64,000 nt of DNA from NCBI GenBank assembly GCA_027919835.1, contig JANVFP010000006.1, forward strand, positions 1,054,001 to 1,118,000, given 5' to 3'. The notes beneath the pieces were generated by a model that saw only the letters and a program-made list of their open reading frames with translations, had not been told where the DNA came from and searched no databases. The DNA is from Lentinula raphanica. Taxonomy: Eukaryota > Basidiomycota > Agaricomycetes > Agaricales > Omphalotaceae. How positions within the stretch are numbered: the first letter of the stretch is position 1; the number at the start of each line of letters is the position of its first letter. The position numbers and the translations under genes are program-made. Of this stretch, positions 11,108 through 28,268 are shown piece by piece.

Positions 11108-12919
11108 TCATACCAAGTCTACCTCCATCTTCGGTTCCTTGCCTTCCTTCTCGAGCTCAATACTCCTCGCAGCGTACTGATTTGGGTGTGTAACAGACTC
11201 CCCGTCTCCAAGTCCTTCCCCTTTTTTTACCGAACGAGAATGTGTAATCTCAAAAACTCGTGTGCAAGCTACATGATAGGATTTCTTCTTGACTTGTGCC
11301 AAGATTTCAGGGAGGTCGTTAATTGTTAGACCTGAAGCCGAGTACGAGGACAGTAATGCGCTTTGTAAATTCTCTGGTGAGCTCTCGAGTTGGCGATATG
11401 GACAACCTGCTTCATGCGCACTGTGGAGCTGTAGGCAGCTACGAGTCTTGTTTTAAACTCTGATATGCAGAGCTCAGGTGAGATATACGCACTTTTTAGC
11501 AGGATAGTTCATCCTTCGTCCTTCCAGCCCGAACGAGTGTCTAATATTATATCTATACTCTTTATCGAACTTGTCAGAGCCAGGGCCTCCAGCAAACGAC
11601 TTTCTCCAAAAAGCAATCGCTTCATCGATTGACAAACCCAGGACCTGCAATTCATTCAATCCCATATACAATGTACAGCGGCGCAAGTGACCTACTTTGA
11701 GGAACAGCCCGTAATGTAAGCGTCCAAAGTGCTTCAAGTGATGATCTTTTTGTAAACTTTGATGTAAGACTCGCATGCAAAGCGGGAAGTGCTTCTTCGC
11801 TAATGAATCTACCATGTCCGCCGTGATTCCGTCTCCAGTATGTTCTGCGGAAGCCACCCAATCCGATGGTACGCCCGCGATGAAACCTTGAGCCAAATTA
11901 TCGAGTATAGGATTCAAGCGTGTATCTTCGTCCACCAGAGGAATGGCCCTTGACGTTGCCTATCGACATGAGAGCATGCTCGTAGTACGGCGATCCCATG
12001 TGCCTCACCAGCAACGCGGCTTCTAACCGCTCTTCGAAAGCCGCGTAGATGATACTTGCCTGCTCGCGTGCAGGAACATAAGCATAACCACCTTTTAGAA
12101 ATACTTTGCGCTTCTCTACGAGATCAGGTATAGTTGTCCATTTCACCTATCTGATCTATGAGTGGTAGACCAGAGATATAAGACGTAAGCGCACTTTGTA
12201 GAAGGCTTCGTTATCCAGATCACCCTTTCCGATGAAGTGCTGCAACTGTGACTCGTACTTGGTTTTCTCGGCGTCACTGACCTGATTGAAAGCAATCAAT
12301 TAGTTCCAAAAAAGAGCCAACGAAGTATGCTGCAGACAGATATCCAGTTAAATTCTTTCGAATTCAGGAAAGCACGTCGTTCGTTTGAATCATCCGTTTC
12401 GAAGCGTACTTTGAACAAGGTAGTCTCAGCTCTTATAAATCGTCGTCGTAATTCTTCTCTGAATTCGAAGGAATAAATATGAGCGAAAAATCGAGATAGC
12501 AGCTAGTTCAACAACGCACGATCGACAGAAAGCAAGCCTCAACACAAAGTGACCCAGTTGATCCTTCTTCCGTTCTGCCTGAACGTCTATTCCTAAGGCT
12601 GAATTCGAATTCAGAGGAAGGTATTTTCCGCATTGTGTGATTGTCACTTGTTTTGTTTCATCCCAAGACCGATTGCGCGCCGCTGAGGACTCAATTTCGG
12701 CGAGGATACGAAGGCGGTCCAGTGCCGAAGTCTCAAAATCTTCTACTGTTACATCGTATAACGGTGGCTGGTCGTAGCTAGAGGGTAATGAGAAACAAAG
12801 AACGCGTGAAGCAAGACAACGAACAGGTTCAGGCGATATGAGGTGTTACCGTTGTCCACAGAATGTATATCATCACTGCTGTTTCGTTGTAACTTGAGTT
12901 GTTTCGCTGCCTGGAACAT
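11108..12919 (-). CDS. PRI2: DNA primase large subunit
   Basis: The regulatory subunit of DNA primase in the polymerase alpha-primase complex; it binds a [4Fe-4S] cluster and helps RNA primer synthesis. It starts at the ATG complementary to 12917-12919 (MFQAAKQLKLQRNSS). All four cluster cysteines are visible in order: FPLCMRVLHQSL, NYPAKKC, HEAGCPYR and HVACTRVFEI. The family block DKFDKEYRYNIRHSFGLEGR is intact. The third cysteine is reached only after removing a GTATAT...CTACAG intron around 11420-11485, which supports that splice. Further introns lie near 11940, 12150-12190, 12280-12330 and 12780-12850. The C-terminal tail after the last cysteine is charged and probably disordered. Confidence 0.93.
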
Positions 12920-13363
12920 TGCAATGAACAATGGAACTTGACGATGATGGAAGACGGATAAAGAACAGGAAAAACAGGGAAAAACGCGACTTGTCACGTC
13001 ACGGTAACGCGCCTCAGCAGGCCTGCCGCCCTCTGCCGCCTGCCTTGGCGCGCTTAGGCGCGCGTTCCCTTAGAAATAGTGACTGAGTACTGGAGGTCAC
13101 TAGATAATCATAGTTGTAGATAGCACACATAGTATAAAGATTCCATTGCATTCCAACGTATTCCAAATCAACGATACATACAGGAAGCGTACATACATAA
13201 GTTATGATACAGATACAGCAGCTATAGCCTATTGATTATTGCAGCGGGATATACACGGGAAAAACGGTAGGCATATCATACAAACCATAGCAGTCATTAT
13301 CCTATCCAGTATAGAAAGAAAAAGAAAGAGGAAGAGAAAAGCATAACACAGCTCGGCAACCGT
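12920..13363. other. intergenic region
   Basis: This region holds the Pri2 promoter on the minus strand and the 3' flank of the next minus-strand gene. A GC-rich patch with repeated GGCGCG near 13035-13065 lies about 120 bp upstream of the Pri2 start. I see no gene. Confidence 0.35.
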
Positions 13364-16300
13364 CTATCGTGAGTTAGTTGCACGAGTACTCCTACTATTC
13401 GTCTTATTGTATCTCAGGTTTTGTTTATCCTGGTGTGGATCTTGAGGAACATCGAACACTACACCGGGGCGTAAGACGCGAAGCCTGTTGTTCCTTGAAT
13501 CCGACTCTTTGCGGTCACGCCATTCATGAGTTGCCTGTTGGCTGTCCCGCATAGGTGGAGGTTGAATGGGTGGTTGACTACTATTCATTGAAGCAGTCGG
13601 GGAACCCACGACGGTATTCGGCTTGTGGTACGGTTATATGAGCAACACAAACCAGGAGACAGAACGTCAACTCACTGCGGTTCCGTCTACAGCCTCAACA
13701 GAAGCAGCAGACATTGTACGGTTACGCTTCGTAGTCAGGTAGCGGAATGGCGTAAAGACTTTGTGATTGGGACTTTTTCTTTCAGAGATGCCGTTGGTAG
13801 GGATGGAGATGGGAACGGTAATAGGAGGAGGGACTTTTGATCTAGATATTCCAGAAGGCTTAACATCAACAGGACCGTTCACCTCGGCACCCAAGGTCAA
13901 ACCTGTCATAGCTTTTTCTTTCTCGATGGCCACCGGAGGATGCCATACCTCATACGGATTACCGGTAACCGCCTGTGTTTGATCTATGGAGCCTCTGTGT
14001 TTAAAAAATGCTTTCGAAAGCGAATTCTTTGCCTCTGCTGGCTTCTCGGACCCTACTGGGATCGTTACAGCGTGTTTGCCTCGGTCATCTTCCACTGTTG
14101 AAGGATTCCAAACCTCGTAGGGGTTTTCAGCAGCCTGAGTTGACGATGATTTGGATTTAAATATGCCAAATAGCCCCTTTTTCCGCGAATCCTGCTGGGA
14201 GTTGGTAGACGCAGGTATAGATGTGCGAGATACTGTAGGCTTTAGCACTGAGGGGGCCAGAGATGAGGGAGTCTTGAGTATGGACTCCTCCGAAGGAACA
14301 TTGGACGCTGGTCGTCGATAGGCTTGATCGGATGTATAAGGAGCATGAGAAGAGAAAGCAGGGGCTTGAGCTTGGGCAGGATTCGAGAAAACATCAGGCT
14401 CCGTGATCTTCGACCGAGCGCGATTCCGACTACTGGCATGTACACTAGACGGATACGTCGGTGCACCACTAGACCAGGTCTGCATAGCTCTCGAAGGCGG
14501 TCGAGGGGGTACTGCAAAGGCCTCTGGTTGCGAGCTGACGCGGATATGGGCTGTGGTATTATTGCTTCTACCAGAATCTTTAGCGGGCTCTGCTTTTGAA
14601 GAGAGCGCATATGACATTGCTGAACTCATTGGTTTTGTGGTAGAAGCATTGGTAGTCACAGGATAGCTGGAACCTGACGCTGAGGCTACAGAAGTGGCAC
14701 CGGGGTTGAAATTGTTTCGCGGGGATCCTTTACTAATTGCAGGATTAGGAACATCCTTACTAGGTAGCTGAGAAGGGTAAAGCGTCGTAAAGGCATCTGC
14801 TGCTGGGGATGGCCCATCCTGATACTTAGAAAGTGGTGGAAGCGTCCAGTCATCTCGCTTCTCAACGGAGGGCAGTTGACCTGTAGGCAAAAATCCAGTC
14901 CCTAGTGGTTGTATCACAGGTTCAGGTGGTCGACGTGCAGGACTAGCAACATCTGACATTAACTCTGCCAGTTTGGGGTGCTGGAATAGTACAGAACTAC
15001 CAGGACGTTCGATCGGATCGACAGTATTGTGGTGGAGCATACTCTTGGCTGATGGATTTACTACAGAAGCACCTGCGGAAGATGATACGACGAGAGGTTC
15101 TGGACGGGGTGCAGCAATTGGACGATTTGTTTGGGTGAGGTTTGAATAGATCTGTCGAGCAACAGACTCAGGGACCGCACTTGCTCGAGACGGATAGAAG
15201 CTGTCAGACACATTTTGAGCGCCCTGCGGCGGACCGTTGGAATAGAGCTGAGTCATCGTATTGGATTGAGCAGCAGGTAACGTCCATCCAGCCCCGCCCA
15301 TGTCGGGAGGACTCTGAAACGAAGCTGCCTTTCGATCATTCCATCCAGCATGAGTACTATTATGAACACCATTTGCCTGGGCAGGCCACGAGGATAGTGG
15401 TTCTGACGCCTTGTATACACCTGTACGATCTGTCTTGTCGATAACCTCAGCACGCGGAAAGTTCGAATCGTTGACCGTCTGTGAGAAGGGAGCAGCCGGC
15501 CAAGGATTGTTATTTCCGAGTACAGGATGTGTCTGAGTGACAGCAGCTACAGGAGGTGCATGTGCTATAGGATTTGGATGGCCAGGTTTGCTGGCTGTTG
15601 GTCGAATGTAAGGTTCCACATAATCGTCCCGACGACGGCCGCTGGTTGGGTTGTTAAAGCTCTGTGAGCCAGTCGCCAACGAAGTATGGATAGGCGAGGT
15701 ATTGGTAACAGGAACAGACGGAGACAACGGTGTGAAAGGAGCTTGGATACTACGCTTGGAACTAGGGGTATCCGGTGAGGTTTGGGGTAGGTTAGAGGGT
15801 GATTGATGTCCTACGTGGGATCCGGAATTCGTAGTTTTGTAGGGTGAACCACCTTCATTTGAAGCAGAGATAGAGATAGTTCGGCCCCGTCCATTGTTTG
15901 AAAGAGCAACATTGTACGACGGAGAAGCATTGGATGGGGACGTATTGAAAGCATTTGTTGAAATCTGGGGAGTGCCTAAAGGCGTTGGCGCCTTAGACTG
16001 GAGCGGGGATCTAGTCTTAGAATCCAAGGTCTGAACATTGGGATTCGCTATGACTGGAGAAGGACGAGAATTATGGGTTGCTATCGACTGAATCGCTCTA
16101 TATGAAGGGCTCTCATTGATTTTTGTCGAATCCTTTGAAGGTTCTCGTGCTGGTTGCACTGTCTGTATCGAAGGAGGAGTATACTTCATTCACGATCGAT
16201 AAGCATACATGCACGCCACAGAGCAAAGTACATACCTCATGAGTTTTGGTACTCGATTGAAGTACAACACCAAAAGATTGGGGGGTCGGCGGGTTTGGGT

Positions 16301-18285
16301 TGTAGTTTGCAACGACCTCTTTTGTTGGCTGTACGTTCTGCATTGATGGCGGAGTGTGCTGTTACATGATTAAGAGTTCAAATCAAAGTCACTCGAACGA
16401 ATGATGACATACCTCATGCTCCTTGCTCACCGCTTTGGCAGCTTCAGTCTGAGACCTAGGAGTCGGCATGTTCAAGGTTGACAGGAAATTCGTATTAACT
16501 ACAGGTCTTTCTTCCAGAACCGACGGTGAGCGCTGCATCGGAGTTGGGGGAGTAAAACGAATTGAAGGATGCGGGGAGTTGTTGACTGTCGCAGCGGGTG
16601 GAATGGATGGGTTGGCCGTTTGAGATCCTTGGAATAGGAGGGAAGCAGGATTTTCAGCATTCTGCGGTAGTGGATCGTGCACCGGATTCATATCCTGAAT
16701 TTGAGTGAGTACATATTGTGGGCTGAGAACACTTCCACTTACGTGCTGAACTCGAGGTTCTCGAATGTATGGAGTTTCATGGCGTTTGGATCCCTTATCA
16801 CGTTCGCGTCGACTAGTGGTAGTGGCAATCGAGGGAGGTATGACAGTTGTGGCAGAAGGTGCAGTAGTAGATGCTACCGGTACTGCCTGCTGCGATGAAG
16901 TCGAAACTTTGCGCGTTCTAGTACTGTTAAGCACAGGTTCTCCGTTGTTCGCTTGTTCCGTATGTCGATGCCGATGACTTGTATGCTCATGACGGGAAGA
17001 ACTTGCACGAGTAGCTTGTGGGTCAGGATAGACCGTTTCCGAAACCTGGGCTTTCATTGGATACGTCGATGCGTTCTGTCCGCTGTATCCGAGACCCTGC
17101 GTGCCACTAGGTACAAAAACTGAAGCTTCCGTTGCAGGAGGAATACCTACGCTCGAGGACACAGCGGCTGGCCGCATACTTTGTCCTTCTGCACCTCGCT
17201 GTTGATTCAAAGGTACATTACTTGTAACATCTTGAACTTTATCTTGAGACCTTGTAGTGCTTGTATTGTACTGTGAACAATGCTCAGATCGACGACAATG
17301 TCAATGAAATAAGTGGCAGACCTTCTCAGAGCGTTTCATCTCGTTCGACGTGGAAACTGTGTTATCGAGTGGGGGAGGTGGCGGTTCACGAAAGAGGGCA
17401 CTTTCTGTGATTCTTGTGGGCAAGCGAATCGGCAACGGCTCTGGACTGAATAAGGGTTGATTGGATTTGGAGTCTGGAATATGTTTCGATGCTGGAGTAA
17501 TGGTAGGTCCAGCATAGGATACCGACTCTTGATTGGGCTTCGATGCCGCTAGGGCCGGAATATAGCGTGGAGGATCCTGATTTGCTTTTACAGATGAAGA
17601 AGTGGGATGACCATAAGATGTAGGATCGTGATTAACTGACGGGGCAGCGAAACCACTGTATGTTGGCGGATCCTTCGATGGTGGCATATAAGACTGGGCG
17701 GCAGATGCAGGAAGCGCCTAGTGAGAAGTTAGCTCGAGAGGCGTTTATCAGGAATCAATGATACTCACTGAAGTTGAAATGGGAACGGTATCGTTTGCCC
17801 TTGTCCGCCGATGAGCTGAGGCGTACTTGTACTTTGAGGCGTCTGAACTTTCTGCCTCGTCACTCGACTCCTTGCCAGCCAATTTAGGAGGAACAGCGAA
17901 ATTCCTAACAGAATCCTGTTCCCGTTCTGCCTTCCGAGGTCTAGAAGACCGACCAGCATCAATCAAGCGTTCTTGGTCCCAATCAGGTCGCCGGGAAGTT
18001 TCTCGATACTGATTTGAGTCTTTGAGTGCTGATTTCTCTCGTCCCGAGTCATAGGTTGCCGTCCGTTCATCGACACGAGGGATGTCTCTTTCCCGATGCC
18101 GTGAACGTTCTTTGTCTCGTCCGGATGCACGGAAAATGCTATCGGTATCTCGCTGCCTGTTCCGTTCTCGATGAGCTCGATCTGGTATAGGAATTGGTTC
18201 GGCATATGGTAACGGCTCTGCTCGGAGTTTGGTCCGATCTCGAGCTCTGTCCCTGTCTCTATCTCCTTCTCTCCCTCTCTCTCTC

Positions 18286-18316
<31 letters not shown>

Positions 18317-19142
18317 ACTTGTCCCTATCTCTATCCTTGTCGCGTTCCCGTTCTCTGACTCGTTGTTCTCTATCCCGATCTCGTTCACGCTCCCTATCCC
18401 GTTCCTTCGTTCGATCTCTTTCTCTCTCCATGCCTCTGTCTCGCTCCACCCTATCTCGGGTTCGTTCCCTCTCTTTGGGCCTATCAGGTTCTCTTTCTCG
18501 AACTCTGTCTCGTTCACTTCTATCCCTCGGTCTTTCACCATGCCTGTCGCTTGATTCTCTTTCCCGTCTGGAGTATGAGGAAGATGCTTTCGCCATTTCA
18601 GGTCGAATAGCAGCAGCAGAAGCAGAGGTGGAGGCCGTGGGATAGGTGCCGTTGTAAGTGGAACCAGCGTACGTCTTTGCCACGTTCACAGCTTGTACTG
18701 GAGGAGGATTGTATGACGCAGTCATGAAAGTAGGGTTTGGTACGGGAACTGTAGGTTTAGAGTTGGTGTAAGTTTGTGCCACACGCTGTGATTGCATAGA
18801 AGCAGGTGTAGGAGTTATAGCGGATGGATTGACGGTATTTTTGGCGGTATCTTCTTTGTTGGTCACGATCGTATTGGTCGCAGGAGCATGCCTGTGACTT
18901 CTATGAGCGGCAGACGTCGTCGTAGTTGCATCAGTTGGTCGAGGCGCTCGGCTTGAACTTCGAGGTTTCTGGGACACATCTCGAGCGCTGGACCTGCCCT
19001 CTCGCCTCTCAGTCCTTCCGAGTGGCTTTTGTGCTGAATCTGACTCCTGCCGTGGCATCCATATTTTGTAAGGATCTTTGACTGCAGCAGATTTAGACGA
19101 GGCCGTTTGTGAATCATTCTTGCGCTGGAAGAAACTCTTCAT
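13364..19142 (-). CDS. large low-complexity Ser/Pro- and Arg/Asp-rich protein with repeated PY-x-x-W modules, hypothetical
   Basis: A multi-exon gene of about 1,700 codons with no recognised catalytic domain. Exons read 17765-19142, then about 17322-17712, 16410-17270 (with a 48-nt in-frame intron at 16695-16742), about 16240-16360, 13680-16190 and 13364-13622, with phases agreeing at each junction. The N-terminal third has a long RD/RE-rich tract, like RS-type nuclear proteins. The rest is Ser, Pro, Thr and Asn rich and probably disordered. A short module ending [DN]PYx[IV]WxP occurs once near the N-terminus (KDPYKIWMP) and twice near the C-terminus (ENPYEVWNP, GNPYEVWHP). Two successive exon starts share the pattern HE[HY]TPPSxQxVQP. 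It may be nuclear or a scaffold, which is inference. It is divergent from UBP15. Confidence 0.7.
14102..14125 (-). other. PY-x-x-W module, copy 2
   Basis: Encodes NPYEVWNP, preceded by KKGLFGIFKSKSSSTQAAE. It is one of three related modules in the large low-complexity protein; the others are at about 13938-13961 (GNPYEVWHP) and 19053-19076 (KDPYKIWMP). Confidence 0.7.
18235..18340. repeat. CT-rich microsatellite (TCTCTC / TCCCTG units) inside coding exon
   Basis: On the plus strand the DNA is a run of TCTCTC followed by repeated TCCCTG units near 18290-18330. Read on the minus strand it encodes the densest part of the RD/RE dipeptide tract of the low-complexity protein. Such tracts expand and contract by slippage, so the length may vary between strains. 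Confidence 0.75.
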
Positions 19143-20016
19143 TCAGCGGATGATGGTAGAAAGAAAAGAAGGAGACAGGACAAAAGGTAGTGTCTCCTCC
19201 ACTGAAATGACTATGTATGTGTGGTTTGTGCAGCGGAGTACCCGGACATGAGGCAAAGATGATTGAGTACTTGGCCTGATGGATGCTCGAAATGGAAAGT
19301 TGCACCGAGCGCGCTTCTGGAATTGAAACATTTGATTCAAGCAAAAACATGGCTTATATTCGTCTATTTGTACAACTACCTACTACAACACTGCTGTTGG
19401 AAGACGTGTCTGCCAAAAACGCAAGGGAATAACATGAAAAGTCAGAAATCTGACCTGTTAATGCCGTATACGCGAGAGAGGCGAATCAAAAGCTATGTGG
19501 GGATTTCTCCAGCAATCCAAATCCCAGAACGAGATTCGAAGAGCATTCCACACAATAAGAGATTGATCTTACACGATTTTGACTCATTACCGACAGTAGA
19601 CAGCGAAAAGGCTGTTTGAAGAATAACATCTTCCTGTCGAGACAATTTAAGGATCGTGTAGTTGTGTAAATATCGTAGATAGAGGGTTTTCGGGCAGGCT
19701 TCGGTCAACATCGAATTGGAGTATTTGAATCGTCGAAGGTCATTGGCTTGGGAGAAGAGAGAACAAAGAGAAAAGTTCAAGAATCGGCTTTTTCAAGTCA
19801 CGGCTTCCGGCATCTCGGCAACAACTTAGTCATTCACCGCAGACTCGTGTCCTCACCAACAGAGCGTCATCCACTTGTACCCTACTCCTCTATCACTATT
19901 TCCATCTTGAAACTCTTTATCCTAGTACCACGTCAATCATTTGCCCCCGCCAATGGTGCGCGCTACCTTACTTTGCTTATCAGTCTAAATTTATCTTTCC
20001 CCTACAGAATGATACT
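19143..20016. other. divergent intergenic region
   Basis: Lies between the low-complexity gene (minus) and UBP15 (plus). Small open frames here show no coding signature. An upstream ATG at 19953 directly followed by a GTGCGC donor and a CTACAG acceptor at 20008 could form a 5' mini-exon for UBP15, adding MND ahead of MDTLDEK. Confidence 0.4.
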
Positions 20017-24288
<4,272 letters not shown>

Positions 24289-24487
24289 TTCTTTGCAAGA
24301 CAGTTTTGTATCTTTTGACCATCGTTCCAGAATCCACATCCATTTTCTCATCAGTTGTATCCTTTTCCCTCCATCATAGTTACTTTTACCACTGGCTCAA
24401 TATGTATCATCATGGATAATTATGTGGCAGAGGGTCATATACAAATAAATAAGTTATGCAAGGGAACCAGTCAAAGGTCAACTAGAA

Positions 24488-25348
24488 CTACTTTCTCTTC
24501 TTGCCTTTCTTGCCCTGCGTTCACATCAATCAGTATGACCCAACAGTGGGAGAACAATGCTACAACGTACAGATTTCGTTTCTCCATCACTAGGGATTGC
24601 TGACTCTGTACTGGCGGTCTGACCATTGACTTTCGGTGTATGGTTGGCTTTTGGCACAGCAATGGTATTCGAAGCAGAATTTGAAGGGGTCATTTTGACA
24701 GTCACAGGGGCCATAGTAAGTGTGTTTTGAGCCTTCCGACCATATCTTCTCTCTGTTCAATGACACAATGAGTATGCCATGATCAGCGTAGCGATTCGTC
24801 TGACGACACATACCTAGCTCTGCCTTCCTATCTGCAGTATGTTCGAAAACAGAACGCATCTTTTCGTTGGCGATTATCTCATTGGCTGACGGGAAGATGA
24901 CAGGACCCCAGCCCTCGACAAAGGTGTTGGCTTCATTCATGACTTCTATAATCTCAGCCTCCATCTCCTTCTCTGCTGCGAGCAAGCTATTCCACAAGTC
25001 ATCACCGACAGAACCCTTTTGCATAAGATTTTGTACGGCTGGTTTGTCTTCCCGTAAGCGTATAACACGTTGGACATCCGCCATGGCACGACGGAGGAGG
25101 GCCGACTTAAGAACGACTTCTGGGGTAGGCGGATCTGTTTTCTGAAGGAGAGTAACGTAGGTGTTTCGTTCTGGATGTGAAGGAAAGTATGGTTCGAGGA
25201 CTCGAGCTAAAGTCGCGTCAGAGAAATGCGATGGAAAGATAGAAGAAAGAGACGTACAGGCAGCCTGCTTTCTGTAGTAGAAAGAAAAGATGAAAAGGCC
25301 TCCAAAAACAACGAGGATGTACGCGACTGGAACCAGGACAGACGCCAT
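24488..25348 (-). CDS. SEC66: Sec66, subunit of the Sec63 post-translational translocation complex
   Basis: An ER membrane protein of the Sec62/Sec63 complex that helps move secretory proteins through the translocon. The N-terminal membrane helix is clear (MASVLVPVAYILVVFGGLFI). The family core follows: RVLEPYFPSHPERNTYV, TDPPTPEVVLKSALLRRAM and KGSVGDDLWNSLLAAEKEME. Three introns are inferred: a 48-nt in-frame one (GTACGT...TTTAG) after KQAA, one after the residues ADRKAEL, and a last one near 24515-24570. The last splice gives a very basic ending, GKKGKKRK, followed by TAG at 24488-24490. It is divergent from citrate synthase, with about 400 bp between starts. Confidence 0.92.
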
Positions 25349-25748
25349 TTGTTTGAAGAGATGAAGTTTTGCGATGAGCTGGCCACTGGCGAAACACGTT
25401 GGCAATAGCTTACATAATGCTTCACTTCGTCACGTGAAAGTCATGCGAGATGCAAAATCAGGTTTTGATCAAGTCTTTTCTTGTCCAAGTCAACCTTTCC
25501 GGGTGAGACCCTTGAGATACTTGAAGCTTGAAGGCTGTATGAGCTCCATACGCGGGCTGAGAGCGACAGGAGCTCTGGAGGTCGTACAAAGCGACACTCG
25601 GAGACTGCCGCGATATGCCGAAATGCCGTGTTATGGGTCAGCTGGTTCCAACTTCCGGCCGGCTTCCGGCTACATGTCAAAGTTCGAACCCGGTTCCTAT
25701 TTAAAGTGTGAAGTTGAGCTTTGAGCCTGAGCCTCGACCATCGTTAGC

Positions 25749-27980
25749 ATGTTTTCGCGGGCATCATCCCTTCGATCCTTCCCTCTCACTTTGCGCTCTA
25801 GTCTGGCAAGCAAACGCTTGGCCTCAACGAAGGTTTGCACGCGTCCATCACGGTCATACGCGTCGGTCCTAATAAAATCAAACAGTCTCTCAAGGAAACC
25901 ATTGAAGAGGTGATCCCTGTGAAGCAAGCACATCTCAAGAAACTGGTCAGCTTTCTTCTTTCTCATGTGTTGCTCAATGTTCCAACTCGTCATCAGAAAA
26001 CAGAGTACTCAGATGTGTCTATCGGAGATGTGAAGGTGCACATACTTCTCTCGGGTGCTTAAACAGTCTCAGATATCTTCGCTTTAGGTCGGGAATGTGA
26101 TAGGAGGCATGCGAGGGTTAAGAGCAATGCTATGGGATTCTTCTGTCCTCGATCCCGAGGAGGTAAGCTACTTGGTATATGTACTATATCCAGATGTCTC
26201 TATGCTCATCTCTCTCTGCGACCAGGGTATCCGTTTCCATGGACTATCAATCCCGGACTGTCAAAGCGCACTCCCTGCAGCACCCGGTGGCAAAGAAATC
26301 ATAGCTGAAAGTATGCTTTGGCTCCTGCTCACAGGACAGGTTCCATCTGCGGAACAAACTCGGGAGCTATCCCGAACACTGGCAGAGAAGGGGAACTTGC
26401 CGTCGTCTGTCGCAAGCCTTATAGATTCGTACGTGCCTTTCTCTAGTACTGTATAGCATACGATGTTAATGTGATTTCCTCCAGATTGCCTAGAACCTTA
26501 CATCCTATGACCCAGTTGGGCATTGGCGTCGCTGCTTTGAATCATGACAGCTCTTTCCAGGCAGCATACGAAAAGGGCATGAAGAAATCTGAATATTGGA
26601 CATATACCCTGGATGATTCACTCAACCTAGTTGCTCGTCTCCCCGCATTGGCCGCGCGCATATACCGCAACGTCTACAAACCTGGAGCAGCTCTACCTGA
26701 TATTGATCCGGATCTGGACCTCGTAGGTGGGTCATTTGAGTCGATACATAGAATTCCTTGGCTAAGAACGACAATACAGGCAATTATTCTAGAATGCTAG
26801 GTTATGGTGATAATCACGATTTGACTGAATATCTGAGGTTGTACATCTCTATTCATGGAGATCACGAGGGAGGGAATGCTTCGGCTCATACAGCTCGTAT
26901 GTGGCAAAATGAACGATGAGAGCCTTTCGTTTGCCTAACTCCGCTCGTTCCATAGATCTCGTCGGTTCAACACTTTCTGATCCTTATTTATCTTATGCTG
27001 CGGCGCTGTATGCACTTGCTGGTCCTCTCCATGGGTATAAGGGTTCATTTTGACTTCAATCGACATTATACTGATGTTTATGTGAAATAGCTTGGCGAAC
27101 CAAGAGGTACTTCGTTGGCAACTATCCATGTTGAAAGAAGTCGGGGAGGAGGTGTCCCATGACATTATTCGAGAGTATCTTTGGAAGACTCTCAAGTCCG
27201 GACAAGTCGTACCTGGGTAAGTCGATAGTCCAGCTCAGCGCACTCCTTTATTCAACTCTTAGTCTTTCCCAGCTACGGACATGGTGTACTCCGGAGCCCT
27301 GATCCGAGATTCATTGCGTTACAGAAGTTCTGCGACTCCAAGCCCGAATTGCTCAACAGTCCAATCATCCAATTAGTGAAGAAGGTAATGTGGTGTGATT
27401 TCTTCGCGAGTGATGATGCCGACTTTGGGAAATAATTCTTCAGACTTATGAAGTTGCACCCGATGTACTGAAAGAACATGGAAAGGTAATGTGCTGCTGA
27501 AAGCATCGCTCGGTGAGATCTCTAAACACGCGGGTTTAGACCAAGAACCCTTATCCTAATGTCGATGCGGCTTCTGGTAAGCTAATTCCCGCTATCTCCT
27601 TCATTGTATCGTATCAATCACTGATTTCTGTCTTAGGATGTGTGTTATATCACTATGGTCTCACGGAATTCAAGGTATGTTCGTCTTTTGAACTCTCTCA
27701 ACACTGACCACAATGATTGTAACTAGTATTACACTGTGATTTTCGGCGTTTCTCGAGGTAAGGGCTCGAATGTCTGAAATGTGGCTCTATGCTGAGACTT
27801 CAATTAGCCTTGGGATGTGTGACGCAGCTTGTATGGGCAAGAGCTTTAGGACTACCTCTCGAACGACCAAAATGTAAGGCGCATCCAGCAATCTTTTCTC
27901 TTAAAACCTCACACATAACTGCCCATGTAGCATATTCATTGGAAGCCATTGAACAGTTAGCGAACAGTGGTAGTGCTTGA
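25749..27980 (+). CDS. CIT1: citrate synthase, mitochondrial
   Basis: Condenses oxaloacetate and acetyl-CoA to citrate, the first step of the TCA cycle. The N-terminus is an Arg/Ser-rich presequence ([19 protein letters not shown]). Catalytic positions are conserved: the first His in [13 protein letters not shown], the second in [14 protein letters not shown], and Asp in SPDPRF. The family block [16 protein letters not shown] is complete across an intron. At least eleven small introns, some between exons of about 30 nt (for example FK / [10 protein letters not shown] / [10 protein letters not shown]), make it the most fragmented gene here. The last intron, after ERPK, joins to [16 protein letters not shown]. 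The start is supported by the presequence. Confidence 0.95.
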
Positions 27981-28268
27981 GAGAGCAGAGGATATAAGAC
28001 TTGGAAAGTTTCTCTCCAAAGCCAAACAGATTTCGCTGGTCATTTGTACAACAGATACATTCAATACTTCTGCTTCGTAAAATAATAACATGCGAAGCAG
28101 ACGATAACTACTCGATAAAATAAATATGTGAACCCAATGCCCAATCATGACACTACCTACTGTTAGAAAGATGGAAGGAAATAGAAAAAGGGTATACGTG
28201 GTTGATACGAAAGCATCAACAGCATCCCAGAGTCCAAGTGCTCATGAACATGCATGGAATGTGTAGAA

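Noticed and set aside
18229..18645. Plus-strand frame rich in Leu-Ser-Leu-Ser repeats
   Set aside because: Mirror of the RD/RE-coding microsatellite on the minus strand; no independent evidence of coding.
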